The notes under the pieces: model-generated
Told to the model about the DNA's origin: nothing
What the model saw: the letters and a program-made list of their open reading frames with translations, nothing else
The model's database searches: none
In this document: in pieces, positions 14,546-27,948 of the stretch
How the letters are laid out: each line of letters starts with the position of its first letter
Numbering within the stretch: position 1 is the stretch's first letter
Program-made: the position numbers and the translations under genes
Assembly: GCA_003833135.1 (NCBI GenBank)
Contig: QZLH01000890.1
Span: 6,616 to 53,390 of the forward strand
DNA: 46,775 nt
From: Oehlia diaphana
Taxonomy: Eukaryota; Glomeromycota; Glomeromycetes; Glomerales; Glomeraceae
Reading direction: 5' to 3'

Positions 14546-17500
14546 ATGCCGTACTTTCAAGCTTTCCTGGTATAATTTTAAATTTAATTAGAGCATAACT
14601 TAAAGTATCTTTTTCACTTTCTCAAACAGTTTTTTTTTTCAAAACTAGAATGATAATCCGAAAAAAGCTTTTGACTCTGTACAATTAAGACTGAAAAGAG
14701 CAAAAGCATTAAACCATGATATTGCAACTTACGTTCAGGATCGGTACTGTATTAATCGTATTATCAAGCTCTTAAGGCTTGGATTTACTTTCGAATTGTG
14801 TGTATTAATTTATATATATTGTTTTGCATTATAGTGTCAAGATCGAAGAAGATTATGTTAAAGGACTTCAACGATTAGCAACCAAAACATTCGTTGATAG
14901 AAATAGTTTGGGGTATGCTTGTTTATTTCATTTATACTTCGATTATTCTTTCTTTACTTATTTCTTTCATAACTCTAGTACCTTCGCAAATGTGTGGGAT
15001 ACTCTTTTCAATGAACTCCATGAGATAATTAAGATCCAGACCCATTTTATTGTCAAAATATCAGAGGAAGTAGAAATTCCATTACGTGTAAAAGCAACAA
15101 CTGATCCAGAATGGTCAACATTGAAAAACGTATGACTCAATTTTTTAAGTAGTATAGTAACTATTTAAACATCAACTCATTTTTAAAGTCATATATTAGC
15201 ATGAAAGTAACCTAGGTAAATTAACACGGGACTATGAAGAAAAATTACAAAAAGTTAATAAGGTATACTGTTTTCTGCTTTATAGTGAATTCATTTACTC
15301 GCTATTAATTTATTATCTGTTCATTACAGCATATTACTAAAAGTAAGTCTAGCAAAAAGGCAGATGGAATTGGTAAGACATTTAATTATTTTAAAGTCTT
15401 TTGCAATAAATTAAGAATTCAAAAAAATAATTTCATTAATTTATTATAAGAAACTAAACTTGCTGAAGCACAAAAAGCTTTAGAAGAAACAAAAGCTGAG
15501 TTACAAAAGAGTTGGTCAACGTATCTTGAGGTTAGTTAATTTTAGACTAAATAGCAAGATATAATATAAAACTAAACTTTTAATCTTATGTAATCTTATG
15601 TAGAAAACCCAAGCTATTGATTTAACACGTCTGGTGAATTTGAAAGAAACATTGGCACGCTTTGAAACTATACAAGAAGATGTTTGTCAAAGACGCGTTG
15701 AGGTAAGTTACTTTTGTTGCAATTTTTATTATTTCTATTAACATTTATGCCGTTTATTATTAGATGGCTGAAAAAACTTTGGGAACAGTTGTGGATTTTG
15801 ATATTCAAAAAGAAATTGAGGATTTTTGTTCCAAGAAAGGGCTACTCGTTGAAGGTTTTTTTCAAATATCTTTTATGTGTGGACACTTATTAAAAATAAG
15901 ATCGTGTGGATTTACTATAATAGATTATTAAAGTTGCTTGAGTTGACATTGTTACATTTTTTACTTTTAATATTACTTGTAGGAGGATCTATAGATGAAT
16001 CATCATCATCTTCAGGTACCGTAAATCAATGTAAGTAATTTCGAATTTCATAGAAATTCATTTTATTTGTTTTTTATTTTTCTATTATTAATTATTAATT
16101 TTAAATAATTTTCCATAACACAGTAAAATCTGCCTTTTCAATTAAACGTAAAAGAACAATTTCTCAAAATTATTCGTATGTCTAATTTATTTAAAGTAAT
16201 AATTTTTTAAAAAAAATCATTAATTGTAATAATGACTATTAATATTATATGATACTTAAAAGGGAAGCCACTTTCCATCCTAAAATAGAATCTATTGACT
16301 CTCACAGTGATGGTTTGAGAAGCCCATCAAGTACCTCATTCAATAATGATACATCATCACACCATGAAGTTTCAGTGGTATGTTTAATCTTTTTATAGTA
16401 TACTTTGTCTATGAAATGTTATTCTTCATTAAGTGATTGTTATACTTAGCCAAAAGTAGTCGTGGATTCAGAAGGTTACTCAATACCTCCACTTGAACCT
16501 AAATGGGATAATTTTTCCTCTTCAAATGAAGAAAATGATTCAGATGCACGATCAGAGGCTGCGAGGTATGTTAGTTTATAGTAATTATCATCAATTTATT
16601 AATATTAATATGTCAATTTTTAAATAGTTCATCGGCTCAGGATAAGATGCGTGTTGAGATTAAGCCAACTGTTGTCCCAGAAAATGAAGAAGAAGCCGCT
16701 GCTGCTATGTCACTTGTTATGAAACATCTCAATTCAGTAAGAAAATAAATACTGTTAGATGCTAATTATAATAATCTAAGTATTCTTATTAATTTTTTTT
16801 TATTATAGACACCTAATGCAAAAAAAGGCACGCTTCGTGGTTTAAAAGAGTACGTTAAGAACTTTTATTAAATTATTATGTTAATTTGTTAATAATTTAT
16901 ATTTTTATTTAGTCAAAGGAGAACTACTATAATGAGCGCAAATGATGATGACACAAGTACTGCTAATAGAAGCAGTTTATTGAATTCGTCACCAACTTCA
17001 TGTGAATTCCCGGAGACTACCAGTCACCCGAGAGCTGCTTCTGGTTCAGAAACCCAACCACATGGATTGCGGGCTTCAATTTCCGAAACTGTAAACATAA
17101 TATCTAAGGATGGTGAGATTACGAAAATACTTATAACTGGTGAAATAGGTATACAATATAATTCAACAATACGAGATAATTCACATCCAATCAGGATTAG
17201 AATTAAGAATTTTGAAACATTAGTAAAATCTGCACCCAATACATCATATCTTCATCCTGTACCAGATTATGTGGATCAATATGAAATTAATCCGGGCTTA
17301 TTAGGGGGAACTCCAGTAACTGTAATGAAATATCAAGCACATATAGACCCAGAAAGCAAAGATAAATATTTACCGCTTCAAGTGACCCCACATTGGAAAT
17401 GTGAACCCAATTTAACATCATTGGCTGTTTCATATCAAGTGAACTCTGGGTGCAAACTCACTGGAAAACTCTCACAACTTTCCTTTATAGTACCTGTTGA

Positions 17501-17852
17501 CGGACAGGTTGGAAATGTACAATCTAAACCACTTGGAGTATGGAGTGTAGAGAAGCAGAGTATGTATTGGCAAATTGATGACATGGATCTTTCTATCCCC
17601 TCTGAGCGAAAAAGAATTTTGGCACGTTTTGAAACAGAAAAAGCATCTAATCCAGCACCTACTGCGGTTAGATTTTTATGTAAAGGACAATTATTAAGTG
17701 ATATTTCTATAGAAATTGTTCCATCTGCACAAAATGGAAATGGTATAAAGGAACAAGAAAATAACGATAATTCAGAGGAATTTAAAAGTAATTTTAAATT
17801 CCAAGAAATATCATGTCAAGTTTCTAGTGGTAAATTTATTGCTTTACCGTAA
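14546..17852 (+). CDS. SYP1: FCHO/Syp1-like endocytic adaptor (F-BAR + mu-homology domain)
   Basis: Sixteen exons encode 714 residues: 14546-14569, 14649-14743, 14835-14912, 14979-15129, 15200-15262, 15330-15372, 15451-15530, 15604-15702, 15764-15854, 15983-16030, 16124-16175, 16263-16377, 16450-16565, 16628-16736, 16809-16849 and 16913-17852. FCHO/Syp1 proteins bend membrane and nucleate clathrin sites by engaging AP-2. The N-terminal F-BAR domain (about 1-245) includes KKAFDSVQLRLKRAKALNHD and EEDYVKGLQRLA. A Ser-rich linker (about 245-450) follows, then a C-terminal mu-homology domain from about 453 (SISETVNIISKDGEI). Exon 1 is only eight codons (MPYFQAFL); it was chosen because the next exon has an in-frame TAG at the acceptor. 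Acceptor 15983 has a nearby alternative AG. Confidence 0.9.
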
Positions 17853-18381
17853 ACTTGACATGATCGTAAGAGAGATGACGTTATTTTTTTCCATTATTAT
17901 TTTTTTGTGATATTGTATTTGTATCGTTTTTACTCATTATAGACTCTTGCATAGACGCATTATTATTTATCATACTTCATTTAGGATAAAAAATTAATTA
18001 TTACACAATATCTCATTTTTCTATGAAACATTGTCTATTTATTTTAACTTGTACAATTATAATTTTATCGAGTTTTTTTGCATTTTATTATCAGTTTCAA
18101 TATTATATAAATTGGTTTGACCTATTTTATATTTTAATTTATGTGAAGAAATTTTCTTATCAGAGGATTTGTCATTCGGACGTTATAATAATTTGCATAA
18201 AACATTACGAATAAACTTTTGAAAACTAAAACCAAAATTATGAATTATTTACGTTTTACATGAGTAATGTCTGAAAAAGTATGGGTATTTGAAAGAGAAG
18301 TCGTACTTGCGTCCAATCTAATATGAACAATAACCATAAAATTAAAATGTGAGCATTTCTCAAAAGAATAGCTAATATAAC
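17853..18381. other. Convergent intergenic region
   Basis: This is the region between the FCHO/Syp1 stop and the Cox9 stop. A GTAAGT donor overlaps the Cox9 stop, and a matching acceptor-like TTCATATTAG lies on the minus strand near 18320-18329, so part of this region may be a spliced Cox9 3' UTR. Short open frames here, such as a 63-codon one rich in Phe, Tyr and Ile, look like chance. Confidence 0.4.
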
Positions 18382-18564
18382 TTACCATTGTTTTTGTTGC
18401 TTCTCTCTCGCAAGCTTGGCATAAAGATTCTCTCTTTTTTGTTCCACAGGAACATGTATTCCGTACCAGTAGGCATATCCACCACCAATGCCAAGACCGA
18501 ATGCAATAGCAATATCGGTGATAAGTGTTTTGCGAAGTTTACCAGTAATTGGGGCAATAGGCAT
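18382..18564 (-). CDS. COX9: Cytochrome c oxidase subunit Cox9 (subunit VIIa)
   Basis: A 60-residue open frame begins MPIAPITGKLRK and continues with a single membrane-spanning helix (about residues 15-35, IAIAFGLGIGGGYAYWYG). It ends in a charged tail with EQKRENLYAKLAREK. Yeast Cox9 has the same start (MTIAPITG), length, Trp/Tyr-rich helix and Arg/Glu/Lys tail. The protein is a small inner-membrane subunit of respiratory complex IV. The stop is TGG TAA, where GGTAAGT is also a strong splice donor. Splicing would end the protein one residue earlier, after Gln. It is divergent from SEC23 over 222 bp. Confidence 0.88.
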   Translation of the reverse strand: MPIAPITGKLRKTLITDIAIAFGLGIGGGYAYWYGIHVPVEQKRENLYAKLAREKQQKQW

Positions 18565-21803
<3,239 letters not shown>

Positions 21804-24609
21804 AATATTATTATTTTTTTTTTGTTATTTAATTTAACATTATGTTACATATTACTCTTGTTTGGATTTACAGTAATAGTAGTACTTAATGAGATTCCTT
21901 AATGTATGCAGCATGTGTTGTATCAATTATATTATACCATCAATTTGTTACATGATGCATAAGTTAAGGATGCCTGCATTTAATATAGAAATGTATAAGT
22001 TTGATAAAATATTAATTAAAAACTTATTACACATTTTAAAAATTACTAATTAATAATAAAAATTTTTGTATATACAGTAATTAATATGTGAGAAATATAT
22101 TGATTTATTAACAAATTAAAAAACCAATAAGTTTTCTAACAAAATTAATTTCTTTTATGTCATATCAATTTAAATTTATTAGTATATAATAAATTTATGA
22201 AAAGAAAATCTGATTTTGAATCTGAATCTAAAAATCATTTATCAAATGTTCTGTTTCAAACATGTAATATTTAAACTAACCTGTATAAATACTTTTATAT
22301 TGTATTACCTGTATTATTTATTATATTATGTAATATGTATTATTAATATGATTTTTTTTTTTCTTTTTTTTTCTTTGTAAAGGCGCGATCATGTTTATTG
22401 ATAATAATGTGTATTATTAATATGATTTAATTATATTATATATAATAAAATTTGTATATCATTGCAAAGTAATAGCTATTATATAACAGATAAATCAAAC
22501 TATATAATCCTAGAACTTCAGTTAAACTTACACTTATGTAACTCATTTACACTTGAATCAGAAATTTCTTAATTCAAGTTAACTAAAATTATGTAATTAA
22601 TAGTACTAGCTAAACCCTATTTCAGTTGTAATTTTTACCAATATTATAATATTATATGGCTTGGGTAAAATTATAGAAAAGTTTTTTGGCCTATATTTTA
22701 ACTTTGATTAAAATTAACTTGAATTAACTTAACTCAAATCCTTACTCAAATTCTATACTCAAATACTCTTTAAATCAAAAAAATTCTTAATTCATTTTAC
22801 TTAAATTAATTCGTCCTGATTCAAATTCAAGCTTTATCTATAATTAATATTTATAATTTATATTAAAATTTTTCAAAAGTTGCATATTATAAGGATATTT
22901 TCAAAATTTCATTATCCTACATATCTTTATTTTTAACACAACCAGTGATTTGATTTTATAAAATTTATATCATTGGATGTATTTTGATAAGAAAATTCTA
23001 CCATTTTTTATTTTAAAATTTTAGTGTGATTAGTATTTACTTATACTGTTATACGTTTATTATTTTTTTTAAAAAAAATTTATGATGTGTTTTTTAACTT
23101 TAGCCAAAATTATAATTTTTGGCCAGAATTAAATGGTAACAATTATTACTAACAATAACTGAACCTTTTTGTTATATTTTCATAAATACTTATATATCTT
23201 TAGTTTTTTTTTTTTTTAAGTTAATATATAGGAAATTTATTATAATATATTTTGATAAAATTTTAAATATTATAGGATATTTTCTATTTTTAAGAAATTT
23301 ATTAATTAAATTATATTAAATTTTATATCATTAGATTCATTTTAATAAGAGAATTTAATAGTAGTAAAATTGCATTTTAATATCAATATTAATCAAATTA
23401 TTATAAAAATGTATTTTATTTATAAATTAGTAAATAAAAAATAGTTGAATTTTATTTTGATTTTATATTATTGCAGTTTTTAAAATTCTGTATATATTAT
23501 AATAGGACCCAAATAATATATAGATGAAAAATTCAAAATTTAATAAAGTTAATAAGCAAATATTTTTCATGTTTACTAAGCAAACTTTTATCTAACCCAT
23601 AAATTTTTTACACTGCTAAGCAACTTATTTTATAACATATATATATAATTTTTTTTATAAAATATATATATAAAAAAAAAACAAAAAAACAAAAATTTTT
23701 GAAATAATATATGGATAAAGCTATTATTATTTTTTGGATATATTACAACTTATAAATGTTTCTTATAAATATTTTCATATATCTATTCTGTAATTTCAAA
23801 GTATAATTTAGGTACTTTGATCAAAGTAAATATTCAAAACCTTCTTAAGTAAAGTTGTTCAGCAAATTTCTACCTACATATAAATTTTTATCATAATTGA
23901 ATAGATATTTATGGATTTATTCAATTTTTTTGTAATGCCACCAATATACAAAATTTTTATTTTTAAAATTATATTTACTGTAAAATTTATCAAAAAATTA
24001 TATTTTTAAAAAATTTTCTAAGTAAAAATGAAATAACTTTTATTGATTATTACAAAATTATAGTGTAAAATTATAAAAAAGCAGAAACTCACTTATTTTT
24101 CTCTTTCCATCCTCTTATTTTCAATATATATTTTTTAAATATTTTATAAATACATATATGATTTATATTTTTAATATTACGTAAATGTGAATTTATTTTA
24201 TCAAAATTACATTATACAATCACATCTAAAAAATGGTTCCTGTATCACATATACAATTAACTTAATCTTTGTATAAATTTCTTTTATACAAATATATTTA
24301 TAAATTTATTTATATATTTTATTAGATTTTTTTAATGTAAAAAATATCAAATATATATTATATTATATATATTAAAAAAATCTATCTTGCTACGTAAAAT
24401 ATATATTTGACTATTAATAATTTAGTACTCTGCTATGTATAATTATATCTGACTATTTTGAAATTATGTTATTAAATAAGCAATAATAAATCTTACATAA
24501 GAATAAAATTTTATATTTTGGCTAAGTAAACTCAAAACCTACATTTATATACAGTATATTATTTGGGATTCTATTATAATTACTGAATAATTATAATTAA
24601 AAATAATTA
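21804..24609. other. Long AT-rich intergenic region
   Basis: No coding sequence or RNA gene was found. The sequence is nearly pure A/T with many short homopolymers. Two structures stand out: an 18-bp direct repeat flanking a T-rich 56-bp segment at 22336-22427, and a 14-bp inverted repeat (TTAATTCAAGTTAA at 22569-22582 and its complement at 22714-22727). Around 23637-23675, alternating TA sequence forms a weak palindrome. The region probably consists of old, decayed repeats, but this is inference from composition. Confidence 0.5.
22336..22427 (-). repeat. Possible tiny A-tailed insertion with 18-bp flanking repeats
   Basis: TGTATTATTAATATGATT occurs at 22336-22353 and again at 22410-22427. 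Between them are 56 bp that, on the minus strand, read from a GC-containing start (ATGATCGCGCCTTTACAAAG) into an A-rich tail broken by single G residues. That is the layout of a very short 5'-truncated retroinsertion with a target-site duplication. In such AT-rich DNA, replication slippage is also possible. Confidence 0.35.
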
Positions 24610-24943
24610 CAGAACAATAGAGGCTTTTACAAAAAATATGATTGAGATTGAAATTGAAATTTTATATAGAATTTTCAATCTTAATAATAGGCTCTTTCCA
24701 TTATGAAACGCTAATCATAATCTGAATCATTAAACCCAACATGGATGTCAGGGGCAAATGCTCTTCAGCAGAGAGCGAATGTCTTTAGCAGATTTTCTTG
24801 GTTTCTACATACAATTGTAGTTTAACATGAATCTGATTCTGTCTCAACATCGACGAGACATATTATATTAAGATTGAAAATTCTATATAAAATTTCAATT
24901 TTAATCTCAATCACATTTTTTGTGAAGACTTTCAATCATCCTG
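24610..24943. mobile_element. 334-bp MITE, Tc1/mariner-like, with long terminal inverted repeats
   Basis: The ends are inverted copies of about 80 bp. The left arm begins CAGAACAATAGAGGC and continues through GATTGAGATTGAAATTG and AGAATTTTCAATCTTAATA. The right arm is the reverse complement with few differences and one 1-base gap. The outermost bases are CAG...CTG flanked by TA on both sides (24608-24609 and 24944-24945), the target-site pattern of Tc1/mariner elements. The 170-bp middle has no long open frame, so the element is non-autonomous and would depend on a transposase elsewhere. Arm similarity well above 85 percent suggests it is not ancient. Superfamily is inferred from the TA and CAG ends. 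Confidence 0.8.
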
Positions 24944-25410
24944 TAATCTAATAATTTTTTTTTATTAGAAGAGTAATACAATTTAAAAAATACAATAAGT
25001 AAGTTTAAATAATAAATAGTAAATTAATTAAATTTAATAAAAGATAAAATTTTTTTTTAAAAAAAATTTTATAGCATATTTATATTTTTATTTATTAAAT
25101 AATAAATATAATATAAAAAAACTATTTAAATCTAACAAATATTATTAAAATATAAACTATTCATTATATTGAAAAATTTTATATATATAATATTATTACT
25201 TATCAGTTAATCAATTATATTTAATAAGTAATAATATGTAAAATATTTCATCTTAATATATAATGCTTTACTTAATATATATTTAAAATATTAAAAAACT
25301 CACTATATTCAGTTATGATATTTTGTAATTTTTTCTGCAATATAAAGAAATAAAAATAAAAAGCAATTAAAATTATTTTTCTCTAAACTAAACAGGATCC
25401 TAAACATCTA

Positions 25411-26276
25411 ATATAAAGGCTATAATTCATACGAGGTAGCTTGGCAAAAAATATTGGAAATTACAACAAAAGAATCTATAATTATATGTTTGAAACAAAA
25501 ACAAATTAGATGCCAAGGGGAAGATTTTATTAGAAGAGTATTACAAAACATTTTAGAAATTACAGCAAAGTCAGAAAAATTTCAAAAGTTCCAACACTTG
25601 GCATTAGAAGTAAAAGTTGAAACTTGTCTAACAATAAGACTACAAAAAGACTTCAAGATATCTCTTGCTGAAGCACAGACACTTATGGCCAACATTTTAA
25701 TTCGATTTATTCTAGCATTTAAAGAATTAATATGGAAACCAAGATGTGAACAAGTTATTTTATGGGAAAAAAGAGAAGGTATTTTTTGAACAGATAAAAT
25801 TACTTCAGAATCCAAAGCAAAGGACAATTCAAATCAACTTTCAATTCAAATCAACTTACATATAAAGTTAAAGATTTACAAATGGGAAAAGTAGATCAAT
25901 TACAAGAAACAGTCTCTTTGGTAAAGAAATCTATGGATACCTTTGTAAGGAAATACATATGTGAAGATTGGATTCCGATAAAAAAGAAAGTTGATAAGAT
26001 TACATTATACATGAGCAAAAAATTATTGGAGTGATAAATACAAAAATAATATTTTTATTTTTTTCTCATTTATGTTTATTTTTATTTATACTTTTAGATT
26101 ATGGTATATTATTTTGCTATGCTTTTTGGTTACTTTTATTCTTAATTTTAATTTTATTAATAATATAATATCTAATGTTTGATCGGACTGGCCTGGAGCT
26201 GGAAGTATCATTCATAGAATATTTGTGATTATTATGTAGTCCAAATATATTCTAATAAAATGGTACATGATTCAAC

Positions 26277-26354
<78 letters not shown>

Positions 26355-26365
26355 AGGCTATAATT
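25411..26365 (+). mobile_element. Poly(A)-tailed retrocopy with 17-bp target-site duplication
   Basis: ATATAAAGGCTATAATT at 25411-25427 is repeated exactly at 26349-26365. Between them is an insert of about 920 bp ending in 69 uninterrupted A (26281-26349). An AATAAA signal at 26254-26259 lies 22 bases before the tail, as in a processed mRNA. The body reads as coding sequence on the plus strand but is broken. One frame is open from the 5' end to TGA 25787-25789. A second ends at TAA 25860-25862. A third runs to TGA 26032-26034 and contains MGKVDQLQETVSLVKKSMD. A 16-bp direct repeat (25825-25840, 25842-25857) lies at the second break. It could be a processed pseudogene or the 3' end of a LINE-type element; I do not recognise the protein. 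Confidence 0.82.
25430..26034 (+). pseudogene. Disrupted coding segment inside the retrocopy
   Basis: The reading frame is open without an ATG from the 5' junction (about 25430) to TGA at 25787. Its product is rich in Lys, Glu, Ile and Leu, with a helical look (ILEITTKESIIICLKQKQ and RFILAFKELIWKPRCEQ). A T6 run at 25782-25787 ends the first frame, and a shift there opens a second frame ending at TAA 25860. A third frame continues to TGA 26032. No introns are visible, which fits a reverse-transcribed message. The lack of a start codon at the 5' junction suggests 5' truncation. No conserved domain is recognisable by eye; a parent gene elsewhere in the genome is expected. Confidence 0.55.
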
Positions 26366-26385
26366 AACTTTTGGCCAAAATACCA

Positions 26386-26611
26386 CTTTTCGTTAAATTC
26401 AAAAAATTATTTTTTGACCACTTTTCACTAAAATTATTTTTTGTAAATATCTCAGTATCCAATAATTCAGTTTTGACGAACCTTTTTTTTTTTGTAATTT
26501 AGCTTTATAATTAAATCAAAATTGGATTACTAGATGTTAAGATATTTACAAAAAATGATTTTTTGGACTTCATAAAAAATAAGCTAATTTGCTAAAAGTG
26601 TGACTTATGAC
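26386..26611. repeat. Imperfect palindromic (foldback) repeat, about 225 bp
   Basis: The left half contains CACTTTTCGTTAAATT, then ATTTTTTGTAAATATC and TCAGTATCCAATAATTCAG. The right half is a diverged reverse complement: GATATTTACAAAAAAT, GGATTACTAGATGTTAAG and AATTTGCTAAAAGTG. The two halves meet around a T-rich centre near 26484-26493. The best-matching inner arms are about 45-50 bp with several mismatches. This looks like an old non-autonomous foldback element. The retrocopy described above landed about 20 bp outside its left edge. No flanking duplication was found. Confidence 0.6.
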
Positions 26612-26629
26612 CTATTTTAGAGATATCTA

Positions 26630-27620
26630 AGATTTTAACCAAACTATTATTTATCCAATCAGTGTACTTCAAATAGTAATTTATATAAGATTTAATTATG
26701 CAGTATATATTTGCAAATAATTTTTTTTGCTTAAACTAAAAAGCTATATGAATTTCTCATATTTTTATAATTAAACAAAATAGTCAATAAAAAACTTTAT
26801 ATTAGATATCACATTTTTCTTTATTTTCAAATAAGTTTATCATAATCCTTAATAAATATGGATTAAAAAATATGAGGTTTAAATATTCATTTAAAAATAA
26901 ATATTTAATCAGTTTTACAAAATCAGATAAACTTTAAGCCAGGTAAAATACTATTGGTTTTAATAAATTTTCAAATTCATATTTCATTTTTGTAATTATT
27001 TTAAAATCAGAAGGATTCTTCTAAATTAGTAAGTTGTTGTAAGATAAGCAAAAGAAAATAGGTATCTTCTATATAAAAATTTCTCTCCTTAAAGTACACA
27101 TTTTTTGGATCTAATTTTATATATATAAAATACTTTTTTTATAATCATTTTATTAGTTATAAATATGATTACAGTTTTGTGTTATAATAATAAATATACT
27201 GTATATAAAATTCCTTCCATAAATTTTTATAATATTTTTTAATTTTAAGTATATTTATATTATGAAATATTTTTATATATAATTATATTTATTTATAAAT
27301 GGAAAATTGGAAATACCAGATTAATATTATCACCAATAGGTACATCTCATTATAATTATAATTCTATGGGGTGTAATTATAGGGATTGACTGAAAAAAGT
27401 ATTAATTTGATACAAAAGATTATAGAAAAATAAATCTTTTTCTACCTACCACCAAGTTCAAAATGCAGATTGCATAATATGTTTAACATAAAAGATCACT
27501 AATACTAAAATTATGAAATATTTAAGGTGATAAAATATTATTTATCACTTATTATTTTATTGTCACATACAATTACACGTTCGCCTCGATGTAAAAGAAA
27601 AAAAAATTAAATTTTTATTG
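26630..27620. other. AT-rich intergenic DNA upstream of tRNA-Ser
   Basis: I found no gene here. Composition is very AT-rich with several TATATA blocks. The A-run at about 27597-27606 is, on the minus strand, a T-run just 3' of the tRNA-Ser gene and is the probable Pol III terminator. Confidence 0.45.
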
Positions 27621-27702
27621 CGACGACGACAGGACTTGAACCTGTGCGGGCAGAGCCCATGTGATTTCTAGTCACACTCCTTAACCACTCGGACACGTCG
27701 TC
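27621..27702 (-). tRNA. tRNA-Ser(AGA), no intron
   Basis: On the minus strand the acceptor GACGACG (27702-27696) pairs with CGTCGTC (27628-27622), with discriminator G at 27621. The anticodon stem TGTGA/TCACA encloses CTAGAAA, giving anticodon AGA, which reads TCT and, as inosine, TCC and TCA. A long variable arm (TGGGCTCTGCCCG) marks a type II tRNA, and the T arm ACAGG-TTCAAGT-CCTGT is perfect. The D arm includes GTGTCCGAGTGGTTAAGG, typical of tRNA-Ser. Length is 82 nt with no intron. Expression should run away from the Mo25 gene, which starts 246 bp to the right on the other strand. Confidence 0.96.
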
Positions 27703-27948
27703 AAAGCATACATAAATCCAATTTTTATTATTTAATATTGTACTCATGGAAATAACATGCGGTAGTACATTTTTAGCAAAACAGGAGAATGTTGCCAGGT
27801 TGACAAGGTCAAACCACACGGTCAATCTAATATCAACGGGGTAAAGTTCGTCAGGAGATATATTCCCCCCTTTCCATCCTTTTGAACAGTTGAAGCTAAA
27901 CCCCTCCTTTCTCAAAACTGTCTCAACTACAAAACTTTATTGTACAAT

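Noticed and set aside
18023..18214. 63-codon hydrophobic open frame
   Set aside because: Phe/Ile/Tyr-rich, in the 3' UTR region of the FCHO/Syp1 gene, no conserved feature.
27607..27915. 102-codon open frame on the minus strand
   Set aside because: It includes the tRNA-Ser gene and its flanks; no protein features.
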